From contig JAHQVT010000002.1 in assembly GCA_019634165.1 (NCBI GenBank), positions 124,001 through 188,000 on the forward strand: DNA of 64,000 nt. Reading direction: 5' to 3'. Position numbers and translations under genes: made by a program. Origin of the DNA: Rhodospirillales bacterium (GTDB lineage: Bacteria > Pseudomonadota > Alphaproteobacteria > Rhodospirillales > Thalassospiraceae). Positions 18,566 through 28,815 of this stretch are shown here, piece after piece. How positions within the stretch are numbered: the stretch's first letter is position 1; every line of letters begins with the position of its first letter. The notes under the pieces were generated by a model. The model was not told where the DNA came from. It searched no databases and saw nothing but the letters and a program-made list of their open reading frames with translations.

Positions 18566-19548
18566 GCGATAACGACATCAGCTTTGCCACAGGAGACCGC
18601 CCACACAAACCGGTCTTGCTGCGCGAGGTGCTAGAAGCACTTGCACCACGCGACGGCGAAATCATGGTTGACGGCACCTTTGGCGCAGGCGGTTATTCCC
18701 GCGCCATTCTTGATTCTGCCAAATGTGAGCTTTACGGCATAGATCGCGACCCAAGTGCAGTTGCCACAGGCCAGAAATTTGCCGCCGAATATGATGGCCG
18801 CTTTCATATGGTTGAAGGTTGCTTTGGCGATATGGGTCGTTTGATCCCGGCTGCCGGTGCGCAAAAAGTTGACGGTATCGTTCTTGATATCGGCGTTTCA
18901 TCCATGCAGATCGATCAGGCCGATCGCGGTTTTTCATTCCGCACCGACGGCCCGCTTGACATGCGCATGTCGATGTCTGGCCCAACAGCGGCCGATTTCA
19001 TCAACACCGCCGAAGAAGAAGATATCGCCAACGTCATTTATCGTTATGGCGAAGAACGTGCTTCACGCAAGGTCGCGCACAAGATCATTGAAATGCGCGC
19101 TGAAGAACCCTTTACCACGACATCCCAACTTGCCCGTGCGGTTCGTTCGGTCGTGCGCAAATCAAAAGATGGCATTGATCCAGCCACCCGCACGTTTCAA
19201 GCCCTGCGCATCTATGTGAATGATGAGTTGGGCGAACTTGAACGCGCGATGGATGCGGCTGAACATCTTTTGAATCCCGGCGGGCGTTTGGTGGTTGTGA
19301 CGTTCCATTCGCTTGAAGACCGTCAGGTTAAAACGTTTATGAAGGCGCGTTCGGGTGATCCGCGCAAAATGTCGCGCCGCCTGCCCGGCGAACCAGAAGT
19401 CGCCATTCCGACCTTTACGACCATCACACGCAAAGCCGTGACAGGTCAAAAGGACGAAATTCGCGCAAACCCGCGTGCACGATCAGCCAAACTGCGCGCA
19501 GTATCACGCAATGAACAGCCCGCCACACCGCAAGGAGGGCAGAAATGA
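18562..19548 (+). CDS. rsmH: 16S rRNA m4C1402 methyltransferase RsmH
   Basis: 328 residues. HKPVLLREVLEAL at the start and VDGTFGAGGYSRAIL as the S-adenosylmethionine-binding loop are diagnostic; LDIGVSSMQIDQADRGFSF and the DMRMS motif form the rest of the active site, and VVTFHSLEDRQVK lies near the C-terminus. It methylates N4 of cytidine 1402 in the ribosomal decoding centre together with RsmI. The gene overlaps mraZ and ftsL by 4 bases each (ATGA), so it is translationally coupled inside the dcw operon. Confidence 0.97.
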   Translation: MSDNDISFATGDRPHKPVLLREVLEALAPRDGEIMVDGTFGAGGYSRAILDSAKCELYGIDRDPSAVATGQKFAAEYDGRFHMVEGCFGDMGRLIPAAGAQKVDGIVLDIGVSSMQIDQADRGFSFRTDGPLDMRMSMSGPTAADFINTAEEEDIANVIYRYGEERASRKVAHKIIEMRAEEPFTTTSQLARAVRSVVRKSKDGIDPATRTFQALRIYVNDELGELERAMDAAEHLLNPGGRLVVVTFHSLEDRQVKTFMKARSGDPRKMSRRLPGEPEVAIPTFTTITRKAVTGQKDEIRANPRARSAKLRAVSRNEQPATPQGGQK

Positions 19549-19976
19549 CCCGTGCGGTAACCATCATCGGTCTTTTCCTGACCATTCTGATTGGTGCGGG
19601 CACCTATTGGGTCAGCCACGAAGTCGAACGTCTTGAAAAGCGTTACGCCGAAATTCAGTCAAACATTCTGGCCGAGCAAGAAAGCATCCATGTGCTTCAG
19701 GCTGAATGGAGCTATCTGAACAATCCCGAACGGATTGAACGGCTGTCGCAAGAATATCTTAGCCTTGATCAGATCAAAGTGCTGCAGATGGCCAGCATCG
19801 ACGATCTTCCCGAAGATGCTGATCTTCATCAGTACCGCATTGATAAATTCGGTGAAGCTGTTGCGTTTCTTCCGATCCCGCGCCCACGTCCGGGGGATCT
19901 GATGTATGACGAAGCGGCTGATGCCATGATCATTGATGCCCCATCTGTCGCAGCACAGACCGGAGGCGCACAATGA
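19545..19976 (+). CDS. ftsL: Cell division protein FtsL
   Basis: 143 residues: short cytoplasmic start, one membrane helix (about 4-22, VTIIGLFLTILIGAGTYWV), then a periplasmic coiled coil (EVERLEKRYAEIQSNILAEQ) with the alphaproteobacterial FtsL motif around EWSYLNNPERIERLS. FtsL joins FtsB and FtsQ and activates FtsW-FtsI at the septum. The C-terminal 50 residues are not conserved in shape. Overlaps rsmH and ftsI by 4 bases each. Confidence 0.92.
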   Translation: MTRAVTIIGLFLTILIGAGTYWVSHEVERLEKRYAEIQSNILAEQESIHVLQAEWSYLNNPERIERLSQEYLSLDQIKVLQMASIDDLPEDADLHQYRIDKFGEAVAFLPIPRPRPGDLMYDEAADAMIIDAPSVAAQTGGAQ

Positions 19977-21691
19977 GCTTCACACGGTTCTCATACTGGC
20001 TGCGCGGTGACCGCCCGGAACTTGGCCCGGACCAGCGCGAGCGTCTTGCACTTGAAACCGCGCGCAACCGCATTTTCATCACCGGTGCGATGTTCATCAT
20101 CGGTTTTTGCTGGATCACTTATGGTCTGGTTGATGCATCCGTCTTGCGCCAAGGCAATGAACCGGCAGTCGCATCGGGCACCGATACCCGCGAACTTAAA
20201 ACCGAACGTGCCGACATTGTTGATCGCAACGGCATCTTGCTGGCGACCGATCTTCCGACCAATTCGCTTTATGCTGATGCGCGTGTTGTTAAGGACCCGG
20301 TTGAATCAGCCGATCAGTTGCTGACCGTTTTGCCCGATCTGGATCGCGATACGCTGATCCGGCATTTAAGTTCGCGCAAGGCCTTTGTCTGGCTGCGCCG
20401 TAACCTGACACCTGAACAGCAATATGAAGTTAACTCGCTGGGTGTTCCGGGATTGAATTTCCAGCGTGAAGAACGCCGTGTTTATCCTCATGGCCGCCTG
20501 TTCTCACATGCGCTTGGCTTTACCGATATTGATAACAACGGCATTGCCGGTGCCGAACGTAAATTTGATAACGAACTTCGTATCAATAACGGCCCGCTTG
20601 AACTTTCGCTTGATACCCGTGTGCAATATGCGCTTGAGGAAGAAGTCGAAAGTGCCATGGAAACCTATAGTGCTGTTGGTGCTGCTGGGTTGGTCATGGA
20701 TGTTTATACCGGCGAAGTTGTTGCGATGACATCCCTTCCGAATTTCGACCCGCACCGTCCGGGGCAAGCCCCCGCCGATGCGCGTTTCAATCGTTCGACG
20801 TTGGGCGTTTATGAAATGGGGTCGGTGTTTAAACTGTTTAACACCGCAATCGCACTTGAAACCGGAACCGCGACGTTAAATTCGGTCTATGACGCGACAG
20901 AACCGCTTCGGATTGCCCGGTTCTCGATCCGCGATTATCACGCCGAAAACCGTTGGCTGACCGTGCCGGAAATTCTCGTGCACAGCTCCAACATTGGTTC
21001 TGCCCGGATGGCCATGGCCTTTGGCGGCGATAACCAGCAAAAATATCTCAAAAAACTTGGCATGCTCGACAAACCACAGATCGAGCTTCCTGAAGTTGGC
21101 GGACCGCTTGTGCCCAATCCATGGCGCGAGATCAACACCATGACGATTTCGTTTGGTCATGGTTTGGCTGTGACCCCGCTTCAGGTTGTCAGTGGCATTT
21201 CCACCATCGTCAATGGTGGTATTCGCCGCCCTGCGACCATCCTTAAACAAGATGGCGCACCGGCAGGTGAACGCGTGTTTTCCCAGCAAACTTCGGAACA
21301 ATTACGACGCTTGATGCGCCTGGTTGTAACCGAGGGCTCAGGTAAAAAGGCCGAAGTGGCCGGGTACTTCCTTGGCGGGAAGACCGGCACCTCGGAGAAA
21401 CTAGTGAACGGGCGCTACGTAAAGAACGCCCGCATGTCGACCTTTGTCGCCGCCTTCCCGATGCAGGACCCGAAATATGTGGTTCTGGTGACGTTAGACG
21501 AGCCCAAAGGCACCAAAGAAACGTATGGATTTGCCACAGCAGGCTGGGTGTCCGCCCCTGCGGTTGGCAAGGTTGTGACACGTATTGCTCCCCTTTTGGG
21601 CATTGAACCGGCGAATGCGAAGGCGCCGGAGATCGAGCAAGCGTTGCAGATTGAACTTCGCAAGGGGGAACGCAAGCTTGCGTCTTTCTGA
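19973..21691 (+). CDS. ftsI: Septal peptidoglycan transpeptidase FtsI (PBP3)
   Basis: 572 residues. A single membrane anchor (about 38-58) is followed by the pedestal domain (RADIVDRNGILLATDLP) and the transpeptidase domain: catalytic Ser284 in GSVFK, SSN in VHSSNIGSA, and Lys470 in the KTGT motif (GGKTGTSEK). It crosslinks septal glycan strands made by FtsW. The end overlaps the murE start by 14 bases. Position, length and motifs leave no real alternative. Confidence 0.97.
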   Translation: MSFTRFSYWLRGDRPELGPDQRERLALETARNRIFITGAMFIIGFCWITYGLVDASVLRQGNEPAVASGTDTRELKTERADIVDRNGILLATDLPTNSLYADARVVKDPVESADQLLTVLPDLDRDTLIRHLSSRKAFVWLRRNLTPEQQYEVNSLGVPGLNFQREERRVYPHGRLFSHALGFTDIDNNGIAGAERKFDNELRINNGPLELSLDTRVQYALEEEVESAMETYSAVGAAGLVMDVYTGEVVAMTSLPNFDPHRPGQAPADARFNRSTLGVYEMGSVFKLFNTAIALETGTATLNSVYDATEPLRIARFSIRDYHAENRWLTVPEILVHSSNIGSARMAMAFGGDNQQKYLKKLGMLDKPQIELPEVGGPLVPNPWREINTMTISFGHGLAVTPLQVVSGISTIVNGGIRRPATILKQDGAPAGERVFSQQTSEQLRRLMRLVVTEGSGKKAEVAGYFLGGKTGTSEKLVNGRYVKNARMSTFVAAFPMQDPKYVVLVTLDEPKGTKETYGFATAGWVSAPAVGKVVTRIAPLLGIEPANAKAPEIEQALQIELRKGERKLASF

Positions 21692-23138
21692 GCTCATGGC
21701 AGGTGATCAAGCGGCACTTAAACATGCCGAAGGACAGGACCCGAACATTTCGGGCCTGACAGCAGACTCACGCAACGTTAAGGACGGCTATATGTTTGCC
21801 GCTCTTTCTGGTGCCCGAGATGACGGTTCCAAATATATCGCTGATGCGATCAAACTTGGTGCTGCGGCCATCCTTGCAAAGGATGGAACCCCCAAACCAA
21901 CAGCGGCAACTGTTCCGCTAATTCCGGTGGAAAACCCGCGCAAACGGTATGCCCAACTTGCGGCCCGTTTTTACGGTCAGCAACCGGCAAACATTGCAGC
22001 GATTACCGGAACAAACGGCAAAACATCGACCGCGATCTTTACCGAACAGCTTTGGACGATCCTTGGCAACCTGTCTGGTTCCATCGGCACCCTTGGCATT
22101 CGTGCGGCTGGGGCGAAAATCCCCGGATCGCTGACAACACCTGATCCGGTCGCACTCCATCAAAGTCTTGATGAAATGTGTGGCATCGGCGTCACCCATG
22201 TTGCGATGGAAGCAAGCTCGCACGGGCTTGATCAATATCGCCTTGATGGTGTGAAGGTCACGGTTGCGGCCTTTACCAACCTGTCGCGCGATCATCTTGA
22301 TTATCACGGCACGTTCGAAAAATACTTTGCCGCCAAGGCCCGGCTGTTTAAGGACCTTTTGATTGCGGATGGCACAGCGGTTCTCAATGCCGATGTCGAA
22401 CAGTTCGCCGTCCTTAAAACGATGTGCGAAAAACGCGGCATCAATGTTCTGTCCTATGGTCAGAATGCCGATAACATCAAACTGGTCAATGCTACACCTG
22501 ATAGCACCGGCACCAAGATCACCCTTTTGGCCAATAAAGGTGAATACAACATTCACCTGCCATTGATGGGCAGTTTCCAGGTGATGAACGCGCTTGCCGC
22601 CCTTGCCATCGTTGTCGCATCTGGTGCCGATCTTGATCAGACCGTCTTGGCCCTTGAAAAACTTGAAGGTGTTCGGGGACGCTTGGAACTGGTTGGCAAA
22701 ACAAGTTTCGGCGCACCGGTCTTTGTTGACTATGCCCATACGCCAGATGCCCTTGAAACCGTAATCAAGGCGGTTCGCCCGCATTGCAAAGGCCGCATCG
22801 TTTGTGTATTTGGTGCTGGCGGTGACCGTGACGTTGGCAAGCGCCCGTTGATGGGGGCTATTGCCAAGGAATTTGCCGATATTGCCATCATCACCGATGA
22901 CAACCCACGCAGCGAAGACCCTGCCCTTATCCGTACCGCCATTAAGGAAAAATGCGAAGGTGCGGTTGAGATCGGGGATCGCGCAGAGGCGATTAAACGC
23001 GGCATTGGCATCCTGCAACGCAACGATGTCCTTATTATTGCCGGAAAAGGCCACGAAAGAGGTCAAATTGTCGGCGATACGGTTCTTCCGTTTGATGATG
23101 CATCTGTTGCCCGCAGCATCCTTGCTGGCGGCAACTGA
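21678..23138 (+). CDS. murE: UDP-MurNAc-L-Ala-D-Glu:meso-diaminopimelate ligase MurE
   Basis: 486 residues from the TTG at 21678, which lies 7 bases after AGGGGGAA and gives the normal family start LRLSELMAGDQ; an open frame extends further upstream inside ftsI but is not coding. ATP loop: GTNGKTSTAIF. The substrate motif DNPRSEDP (about residue 410) is the one that selects meso-diaminopimelate over lysine, as expected for a Gram-negative. It adds the third residue of the stem peptide in the cytoplasm. The TTG start inside the ftsI end suggests coupled and moderated translation. Confidence 0.96.
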   Translation: MRLSELMAGDQAALKHAEGQDPNISGLTADSRNVKDGYMFAALSGARDDGSKYIADAIKLGAAAILAKDGTPKPTAATVPLIPVENPRKRYAQLAARFYGQQPANIAAITGTNGKTSTAIFTEQLWTILGNLSGSIGTLGIRAAGAKIPGSLTTPDPVALHQSLDEMCGIGVTHVAMEASSHGLDQYRLDGVKVTVAAFTNLSRDHLDYHGTFEKYFAAKARLFKDLLIADGTAVLNADVEQFAVLKTMCEKRGINVLSYGQNADNIKLVNATPDSTGTKITLLANKGEYNIHLPLMGSFQVMNALAALAIVVASGADLDQTVLALEKLEGVRGRLELVGKTSFGAPVFVDYAHTPDALETVIKAVRPHCKGRIVCVFGAGGDRDVGKRPLMGAIAKEFADIAIITDDNPRSEDPALIRTAIKEKCEGAVEIGDRAEAIKRGIGILQRNDVLIIAGKGHERGQIVGDTVLPFDDASVARSILAGGN

Positions 23139-23197
23139 CAAAAAATCCCGTTACGGCCGACTGGTCGTGGCGGCCTGACCGAAAAGAAAGCGACGCT

Positions 23198-24628
23198 ATG
23201 ACGAAGGCTGTTTTATGGACGGCAAAAGATGCCGCAACCGCAACCGGTGGCAAAACCACGGGCGACTGGTCGGTAACGGGCATCTCGATTGACAGCCGAA
23301 AAGTCAGTAAGGGCGATTTATTCATTGCCCTTAAAGGTCCGAATTTTGATGGCCATAAATTTGCTCAGGCCGCCCTTGATGCCGGTGCAACTGCCATCAT
23401 GGTTTCCGATGACAGCGGCCTGAGCGATCCTGACCAGGTTCTTTTGGTTGATGATACGATGGCAGCACTTGAGCGCCTTGGTCTTGCCGGTCGTGCGCGC
23501 AGCCATGCTAAAATCATCGCCATTACCGGAAGTGTTGGAAAAACCGGTACCAAAGAAGCCCTTAAATACGTTTTATCCCAACAGGGTAAGACCCATGCCA
23601 GCCCGGCCAGTTTCAATAATCACTGGGGGGTTCCGATCAGCTTGGCGACCTTGCCGGTTGATGCGCAATATGGCGTTCTTGAAATTGGTATGAACCATCC
23701 GGGCGAAATCAGCCCGCTGGTCAAAATGGTCAAACCATCTGTCGCATTGATCACCACCGTTGTTGGCGCCCATACGGAGTTCTTTAAGAACGAAGGTGAA
23801 ATCGCCATGGCCAAGGCCGAAATTTTTGACGGTCTGGACAAGGACGGCACGGTTATCCTTAACCGCGACAATATGCATTACTTTGCCCTTGCCCGCCGCG
23901 CCAAGGAAATCGGCCTGTCCAATATCAAATGTTTTGGCACCGATGCCATGGCCAACCACCGTTTGTTTGAAGCCAACGTCGTCACTGATGGCAGTGCTGT
24001 TCGCGCCCGTATTGGTGGCTGCGATCTTGAATATTTCATTGGTTGCCCCGGTGAACATTGGGTTTTGAATTCACTTGCCGTGCTTGGTTGTGTCGAGGCG
24101 ATTGGTGCTGATCTGGTGCGCGCGTCACAGGATTTAGCCGATTTCACCCCGCCTGCAGGTCGCGGTGAAATTTCAACAATCAAAGTCCCGTCGGGTAAGG
24201 GTACTTTTACCCTGATTGACGATGCCTATAACGCCAACCCGACATCCATGATGGCCGGGATCAAGGTTCTTGCACAAAGCAAACCGGGTGAAGGCGGTCG
24301 CAAGATTGCCGTTGTCGGCGACATGCGTGAACTGGGCGATGATGCGGTTAAAATGCATGCCGATCTGCACCAACCTTTAACCGCGTTGGAAATTGATCGG
24401 GTTTACTCGGTCGGGCCGCTGATGGCTGAACTTGACAAGACACTGCCTGCGGAACGCAATGCCGGCCACTTTGACACTGCCGAAGATGCGATTGAACCGA
24501 TCAAGGCCGATCTTCGCGACGGCGATGTGGTTTTGGTCAAAGGATCGCTTGGCATTTACGTTTCGAAAATTGTCTCTGCCCTAAAATCCGGTGGCGTGGT
24601 CGAAAATTCCACCGCCGAACAGAAATAA
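23198..24628 (+). CDS. murF: UDP-MurNAc-tripeptide:D-Ala-D-Ala ligase MurF
   Basis: 476 residues. The N-terminal domain contains WSVTGISIDSRKVSKGDLFIALKG, the substrate-binding motif shared by MurE and MurF; the ATP loop is ITGSVGKTGTKEAL, and LIDDAYNANPTSM is the MurF-specific motif in the C-terminal domain. It attaches D-Ala-D-Ala to give the UDP-MurNAc-pentapeptide. About 59 bases separate it from murE, with a weak GAAAAGAAAG-type leader, one of the larger gaps in the operon. Confidence 0.96.
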   Translation: MTKAVLWTAKDAATATGGKTTGDWSVTGISIDSRKVSKGDLFIALKGPNFDGHKFAQAALDAGATAIMVSDDSGLSDPDQVLLVDDTMAALERLGLAGRARSHAKIIAITGSVGKTGTKEALKYVLSQQGKTHASPASFNNHWGVPISLATLPVDAQYGVLEIGMNHPGEISPLVKMVKPSVALITTVVGAHTEFFKNEGEIAMAKAEIFDGLDKDGTVILNRDNMHYFALARRAKEIGLSNIKCFGTDAMANHRLFEANVVTDGSAVRARIGGCDLEYFIGCPGEHWVLNSLAVLGCVEAIGADLVRASQDLADFTPPAGRGEISTIKVPSGKGTFTLIDDAYNANPTSMMAGIKVLAQSKPGEGGRKIAVVGDMRELGDDAVKMHADLHQPLTALEIDRVYSVGPLMAELDKTLPAERNAGHFDTAEDAIEPIKADLRDGDVVLVKGSLGIYVSKIVSALKSGGVVENSTAEQK

Positions 24629-24652
24629 GACGCAGAAGGAACGACAAGAGCA

Positions 24653-25741
24653 ATGCTCTATAATCTGCTTTATCCGCTGGCCGATCAGTTGCCGGTTTTC
24701 AACCTGTTTCGTTACATCACGTTCCGCACAGGTGGCGCGATCATAACGTCGCTAATCCTTGCTTTTGTTTTGGGTCCGTCCCTGATCCGCTGGTTACGGT
24801 CAAAACAAAGCGAAGGACAGCCGATCCGCGAAGACGGCCCGGAAAGTCACCTTCTGACCAAAAAAGGCACCCCAACAATGGGTGGCCTTTTATTGTTGAT
24901 TTCAACATCCATCGCCACCTTGCTGTGGGCCGATTTGACCAACGCCTATGTCTGGGCGGTTTTGCTGGTCACCATCGGGTACGGCTTCCTTGGTTTCCTT
25001 GATGACTTCCTGAAAGTTTCCAAGAAAAACACCAAAGGATTGCCGGGCAAAATAAAGCTGCTTGGTCAATTTTCCATCGCAGCCCTTGCCGCGTTTTGGA
25101 TTTCCTATAACACGGCCGATCCGCTTTCGACCGCGCTGGCCTTCCCGTTCTTTAAAAACTACCTGCTTGATCTTGGCTGGTTCTTTGTCCCGTTTGCCAT
25201 GTTTGTCATGGTTGGGGCATCCAATTCAGTCAATCTGACGGACGGACTTGATGGCCTTGCCATTGTTCCGGTCATGATTGCGGCCGCAAGCTTTGCCCTG
25301 ATCACGTATCTGATCGGCAACGTGCAGTTTTCCGAATATCTTCAAGTTCATTACGTCGCCGGTTCGGGCGAGTTGACCATTTTCCTTGGCGCACTGGTGG
25401 GTGCGGGCCTTGGCTTCCTTTGGTACAACGCACCGCCTGCAATGGTGTTTATGGGGGACACCGGATCGCTTGCCCTTGGCGGGGCACTCGGTGCGGTTTC
25501 GGTTGTCACCAAACACGAACTGGTTCTTGCCATCATTGGCGGATTGTTTGTTCTTGAAACCCTGTCGGTGATTATTCAGGTCGGGTCTTTCAAACTGACC
25601 GGCAAGCGCGTTTTCCGTATGGCGCCGCTGCACCACCATTTTGAGAAAAAAGGCTGGCAGGAACCAACCATCGTCATCCGTTTTTGGATCATTGCCGTCA
25701 TTCTGGCCTTGGTCGGGCTTGCAACTTTGAAACTTCGGTAA
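24653..25741 (+). CDS. mraY: Phospho-MurNAc-pentapeptide translocase MraY
   Basis: 362 residues and ten membrane helices, the full MraY size. Diagnostic motifs: [13 protein letters not shown], the aspartate pair in [31 protein letters not shown], and the HHH-containing [13 protein letters not shown] loop. It transfers phospho-MurNAc-pentapeptide to undecaprenyl phosphate, forming lipid I at the inner membrane. It sits between murF and murD as in most dcw clusters. Confidence 0.98.
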   Translation: MLYNLLYPLADQLPVFNLFRYITFRTGGAIITSLILAFVLGPSLIRWLRSKQSEGQPIREDGPESHLLTKKGTPTMGGLLLLISTSIATLLWADLTNAYVWAVLLVTIGYGFLGFLDDFLKVSKKNTKGLPGKIKLLGQFSIAALAAFWISYNTADPLSTALAFPFFKNYLLDLGWFFVPFAMFVMVGASNSVNLTDGLDGLAIVPVMIAAASFALITYLIGNVQFSEYLQVHYVAGSGELTIFLGALVGAGLGFLWYNAPPAMVFMGDTGSLALGGALGAVSVVTKHELVLAIIGGLFVLETLSVIIQVGSFKLTGKRVFRMAPLHHHFEKKGWQEPTIVIRFWIIAVILALVGLATLKLR

Positions 25742-25753
25742 GGACATCCTCAC

Positions 25754-27151
25754 GTGATTGATCTTTCGCATTTGCGCGGCAAAACCATTGCGGTGTTGGG
25801 TCTGGGGAAATCCGGACTTGCCAGTGTCAAAGCATTGATCAATGCAGGCGCCATTGTCTGGTCGTGGGATGACAATGCGCAAGGCCGCGAACAGATTGAA
25901 CCACTGGGTCTTGCCCCGATCAATCTTGCGGAATGCGATTGGACGGAACCCGATATGCTGGTGATCAGCCCCGGCATTCCGTCAACCTTCCCCACCCCGC
26001 ATCCAGCAGCCGAAAAAGCCCGCCGTGCCGGCAAACCGATCATTTGCGATGTTGAGTTGCTCTGCACCGCACAGTCCGATGTGCCGACATTGGCCATCAC
26101 CGGCACCAATGGCAAATCAACCACCACCGCCCTAACCGCCCATATCATCGCCCAAGCCGGGATTAAAACCCAAGCCGGTGGTAATCTTGGTAATGCCGCC
26201 CTTGGGTTAGAACCATCAACGGCCGATGATTGTCTGGTGCTGGAACTGTCTTCCTATCAGCTTGATCTGCTTGAACATGCCGAATTTGATGCCTGCGCGC
26301 TTTTGAACATCACCCCGGACCATCTTGATCGCCATGGCGGGATGGATGGATATATCGGTGCGAAACGCCAGATTTTCGCGCGTAACAAAGGCCCCAAATG
26401 GGCGATCATTTCAATTGATGATGAACCCTGTGCGAAGATGGCGGTCGAGCTTGCCCGCGAAGGTGGGCGCCACATCATCGAAGTTTCGGTCAAAAAGCCG
26501 GTTGATCATGGCATCTACGTTGATGATGACGGGTGGCTGATCGACGATCTTTCGGGTGCCAATACCCGCATTCTTGATCTGAACAATGTTACCCATATGC
26601 CGGGTAAACATAACTGGCAAAACATCGCCTTTGCTTACGGTCTTTGCCGGGCACGCGGTGTTGATGCCACACGGATCATTGATGGCGTCATGACTTTTCC
26701 GGGTTTGGCACATCGTCAGGAACGATTGGGCAGCATTAATGGCGTTGTCTTTGTCAATGACAGCAAGGCCACCAATGCCGAAGCATCGGCCAAAGCACTT
26801 TCATCATATCATAATATTTATTGGATTGTTGGCGGAAAACCCAAGGAAGGCGGCATTGCCGGGCTTGAGGAATTCTATCCCAACATCAAGAAGGCCTATC
26901 TGATCGGGGCTGCGACCAACGAATTTGCTGCGGCCCTTGGCGATGATCTGCCATGGGCAAAATGTGAAACCCTTGATGCCGCAACCACGGCGGCATTTGA
27001 TGATGCCAAGGCAAGCGGCGATGACGCGCCGGTGGTCATGTTAACCCCGGCCTGCGCATCCTTTGATCAGTTCAAAAGTTTTGAAGCACGTGGCGACGCA
27101 TTTCGCGATCTTTACAACACACTGGCCAAGGCCGGGAAGGTAAACGCATGA
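25754..27151 (+). CDS. murD: UDP-MurNAc-L-Ala:D-Glu ligase MurD
   Basis: 465 residues. GTG start at 25754 after AAGGA. Rossmann-like N-terminal domain (KTIAVLGLGKSGLASVKAL), ATP loop AITGTNGKSTTTALT, the ELSSYQLD metal-site helix, the HLDRHGG segment and the C-terminal FVNDSKATNAEAS motif all match MurD. It adds D-glutamate to UDP-MurNAc-L-alanine. Overlaps ftsW by 4 bases. Confidence 0.96.
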   Translation: MIDLSHLRGKTIAVLGLGKSGLASVKALINAGAIVWSWDDNAQGREQIEPLGLAPINLAECDWTEPDMLVISPGIPSTFPTPHPAAEKARRAGKPIICDVELLCTAQSDVPTLAITGTNGKSTTTALTAHIIAQAGIKTQAGGNLGNAALGLEPSTADDCLVLELSSYQLDLLEHAEFDACALLNITPDHLDRHGGMDGYIGAKRQIFARNKGPKWAIISIDDEPCAKMAVELAREGGRHIIEVSVKKPVDHGIYVDDDGWLIDDLSGANTRILDLNNVTHMPGKHNWQNIAFAYGLCRARGVDATRIIDGVMTFPGLAHRQERLGSINGVVFVNDSKATNAEASAKALSSYHNIYWIVGGKPKEGGIAGLEEFYPNIKKAYLIGAATNEFAAALGDDLPWAKCETLDAATTAAFDDAKASGDDAPVVMLTPACASFDQFKSFEARGDAFRDLYNTLAKAGKVNA

Positions 27152-28287
27152 AGTCGCTGTTTGGCAACAACACCCATATCGCCTTTTCGCGTGCGGATAC
27201 ATCCGTTCTAGGTATCTGGTGGTGGACGGTTGACCGTTGGCTTCTGGCAGCCATTATCCTTCTGATGGGGATTGGTGCGCTTTTGGTGATGTCGGCAAGC
27301 CCGCCGGTGGCTGATCGCATCAATGTTGATAGCTTCCACTTTGTTACCCGCCAGTTTGTGTTTCTTGGCATGGCTGTGGTCTGCATGTTCACCATTTCGT
27401 TGCTTCCGGTGAAATGGGTAAGGCGGCTGGCATCGTTTATGTTTTTGGGCGTCATTTTCCTTTTGATCGTCACCCCGTTTATCGGGTCCGAGATCAAAGG
27501 GGCGGTCCGGTGGATCCATCTGGCTGGCGTCACGATCCAGCCATCGGAGTTTTTAAAACCTGCATTTGCCGTCGTCATTGCATGGATGTTTGCCGAAGGT
27601 CGGCTTAACCCGAACTTCCCCGGCTATATCGTTTCCAGCCTGATGTTGGCTGTTTGTATTTTCCTATTGATGATCCAGCCCGATTTTGGGCAAACCGTTG
27701 TCATCACATCGATCTGGTCGGTTCAAATCTTCCTTGCGGGTCTGCCGATCATTTTGGTGTTCGTCCTTGGGCTTGGCGCGGTTGGCTTGGCCGTGAGTGC
27801 CTATTTGATCCTGCCGCACGTGCAATCACGCGTCGATCGCTTCCTTGATCCGGCCTCTGGCGACAACTATCAAATCGAACGATCCATGGAAGCCTTCATG
27901 AATGGCGGCATCATGGGCCGCGGCCCCGGCGAAGGCTGGGTTAAAAATTCCATCCCCGATGCCCATTCCGATTTTATCTTTGCCGTTGCCGGTGAAGAAT
28001 TCGGACTTTTGTTCTGCGTGTTGGTCGTTGGTGTCTTTACCTTCATCATCATGCGCGGGCTTTCGCGCCTGATGGGGGAACGTAATCTGTTTGTCGTTCT
28101 GGCCGTCACCGGCATTCTGGTTCAGTTCGGGTTGCAAGCGGTGATTAACATGGCATCCACCCTGCAGCTGGTCCCGCCAAAGGGCATGACATTGCCCTTC
28201 GTTTCCTATGGCGGTTCGGCCACCATCGGCATCGCGATTGGCATGGGATTTGTTCTGGCCCTAACGCGCAAACGTCCGGGCGAATAA
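27148..28287 (+). CDS. ftsW: Septal glycosyltransferase FtsW
   Basis: 379 residues with about ten membrane helices (SEDS family). The conserved loop GAVRWIHLAGVTIQPSEFLKPA, the periplasmic PDAHSDFIFAVAGEEFG motif containing the catalytic-type Asp, and the C-terminal PFVSYGGSATI are diagnostic. FtsW polymerises lipid II into glycan and works with FtsI. The N-terminus carries a cytoplasmic stretch of about 30 residues. It is the last gene before a GNAT gene interrupts the usual ftsW-murG junction. Confidence 0.96.
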   Translation: MKSLFGNNTHIAFSRADTSVLGIWWWTVDRWLLAAIILLMGIGALLVMSASPPVADRINVDSFHFVTRQFVFLGMAVVCMFTISLLPVKWVRRLASFMFLGVIFLLIVTPFIGSEIKGAVRWIHLAGVTIQPSEFLKPAFAVVIAWMFAEGRLNPNFPGYIVSSLMLAVCIFLLMIQPDFGQTVVITSIWSVQIFLAGLPIILVFVLGLGAVGLAVSAYLILPHVQSRVDRFLDPASGDNYQIERSMEAFMNGGIMGRGPGEGWVKNSIPDAHSDFIFAVAGEEFGLLFCVLVVGVFTFIIMRGLSRLMGERNLFVVLAVTGILVQFGLQAVINMASTLQLVPPKGMTLPFVSYGGSATIGIAIGMGFVLALTRKRPGE

Positions 28288-28317
28288 AACCTTGATCACC
28301 TGCGCTGACATGGCGAC

Positions 28318-28815
28318 ATGACGGAACCCGACGATATGATCGATATTCGACACGCAGAACCCTGTCACCGAGCAGGTTGGGAACGCCTATGGAGCCAATA
28401 CATTGTAAAGTTTGGCGCCCCTGATATGACCGAAGAAGTGATCAATGGCCTGTGGCAGCGCATCCTAGACCCGGATCATCCGATGCAGGCATGGCTGGCA
28501 CTTGATCGCGCCGAAAAGGATGATGACCAAACCGTCATTGGACTGGCTCATATCATCCCCCACCCACACACTTTTACGCTACGCAATGTTGCCTATCTCG
28601 AAGATTTTTGGGTATCTGCCGATCAACGTGGCCGAGGCATCGGCGGGCAAATAATGTCCGCATTGCAAGCGCTGGCAAAACAGCAAGACTGGGCACGCCT
28701 GTATTGGTTAACCGGAAGTGATAATCACGGTGCGCAACGCCTTTATGACCGTTTGGCCAAACGTGATGATTCGGTTTTATACAAGATTGATACGATTGAA
28801 ACGCAGGGCTTTTAG
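28318..28815 (+). CDS. GNAT-family N-acetyltransferase inside the dcw cluster
   Basis: 165 residues with the acetyl-CoA-binding GNAT core: VAYLEDFWVSADQRGRGIGG contains beta 4 and the Q/RxxGxG/A loop (residues about 90-108), followed by LYWLTGSDNHGAQRLYDRL, the usual beta-5/helix-4 region. The substrate is unknown; the closest type is the GCN5-like small-molecule group. A second ATG at 28336 (MIDIRHAEP) may be the true start, since neither start has a strong ribosome site. It separates ftsW from murG, which normally touch, and is followed by a 226-base gap. Confidence 0.82.
   Translation: MTEPDDMIDIRHAEPCHRAGWERLWSQYIVKFGAPDMTEEVINGLWQRILDPDHPMQAWLALDRAEKDDDQTVIGLAHIIPHPHTFTLRNVAYLEDFWVSADQRGRGIGGQIMSALQALAKQQDWARLYWLTGSDNHGAQRLYDRLAKRDDSVLYKIDTIETQGF

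Noticed and set aside
21918..23141. A 407-codon open frame on the minus strand opposite murE
   Set aside because: It is an antisense shadow of a highly conserved gene; it lacks a ribosome site and its translation has no recognisable domain.
25226..25882. A 218-codon open frame on the minus strand across mraY and the murD start
   Set aside because: Antisense to two conserved genes; composition rich in Gln, Lys and His typical of a shadow frame.
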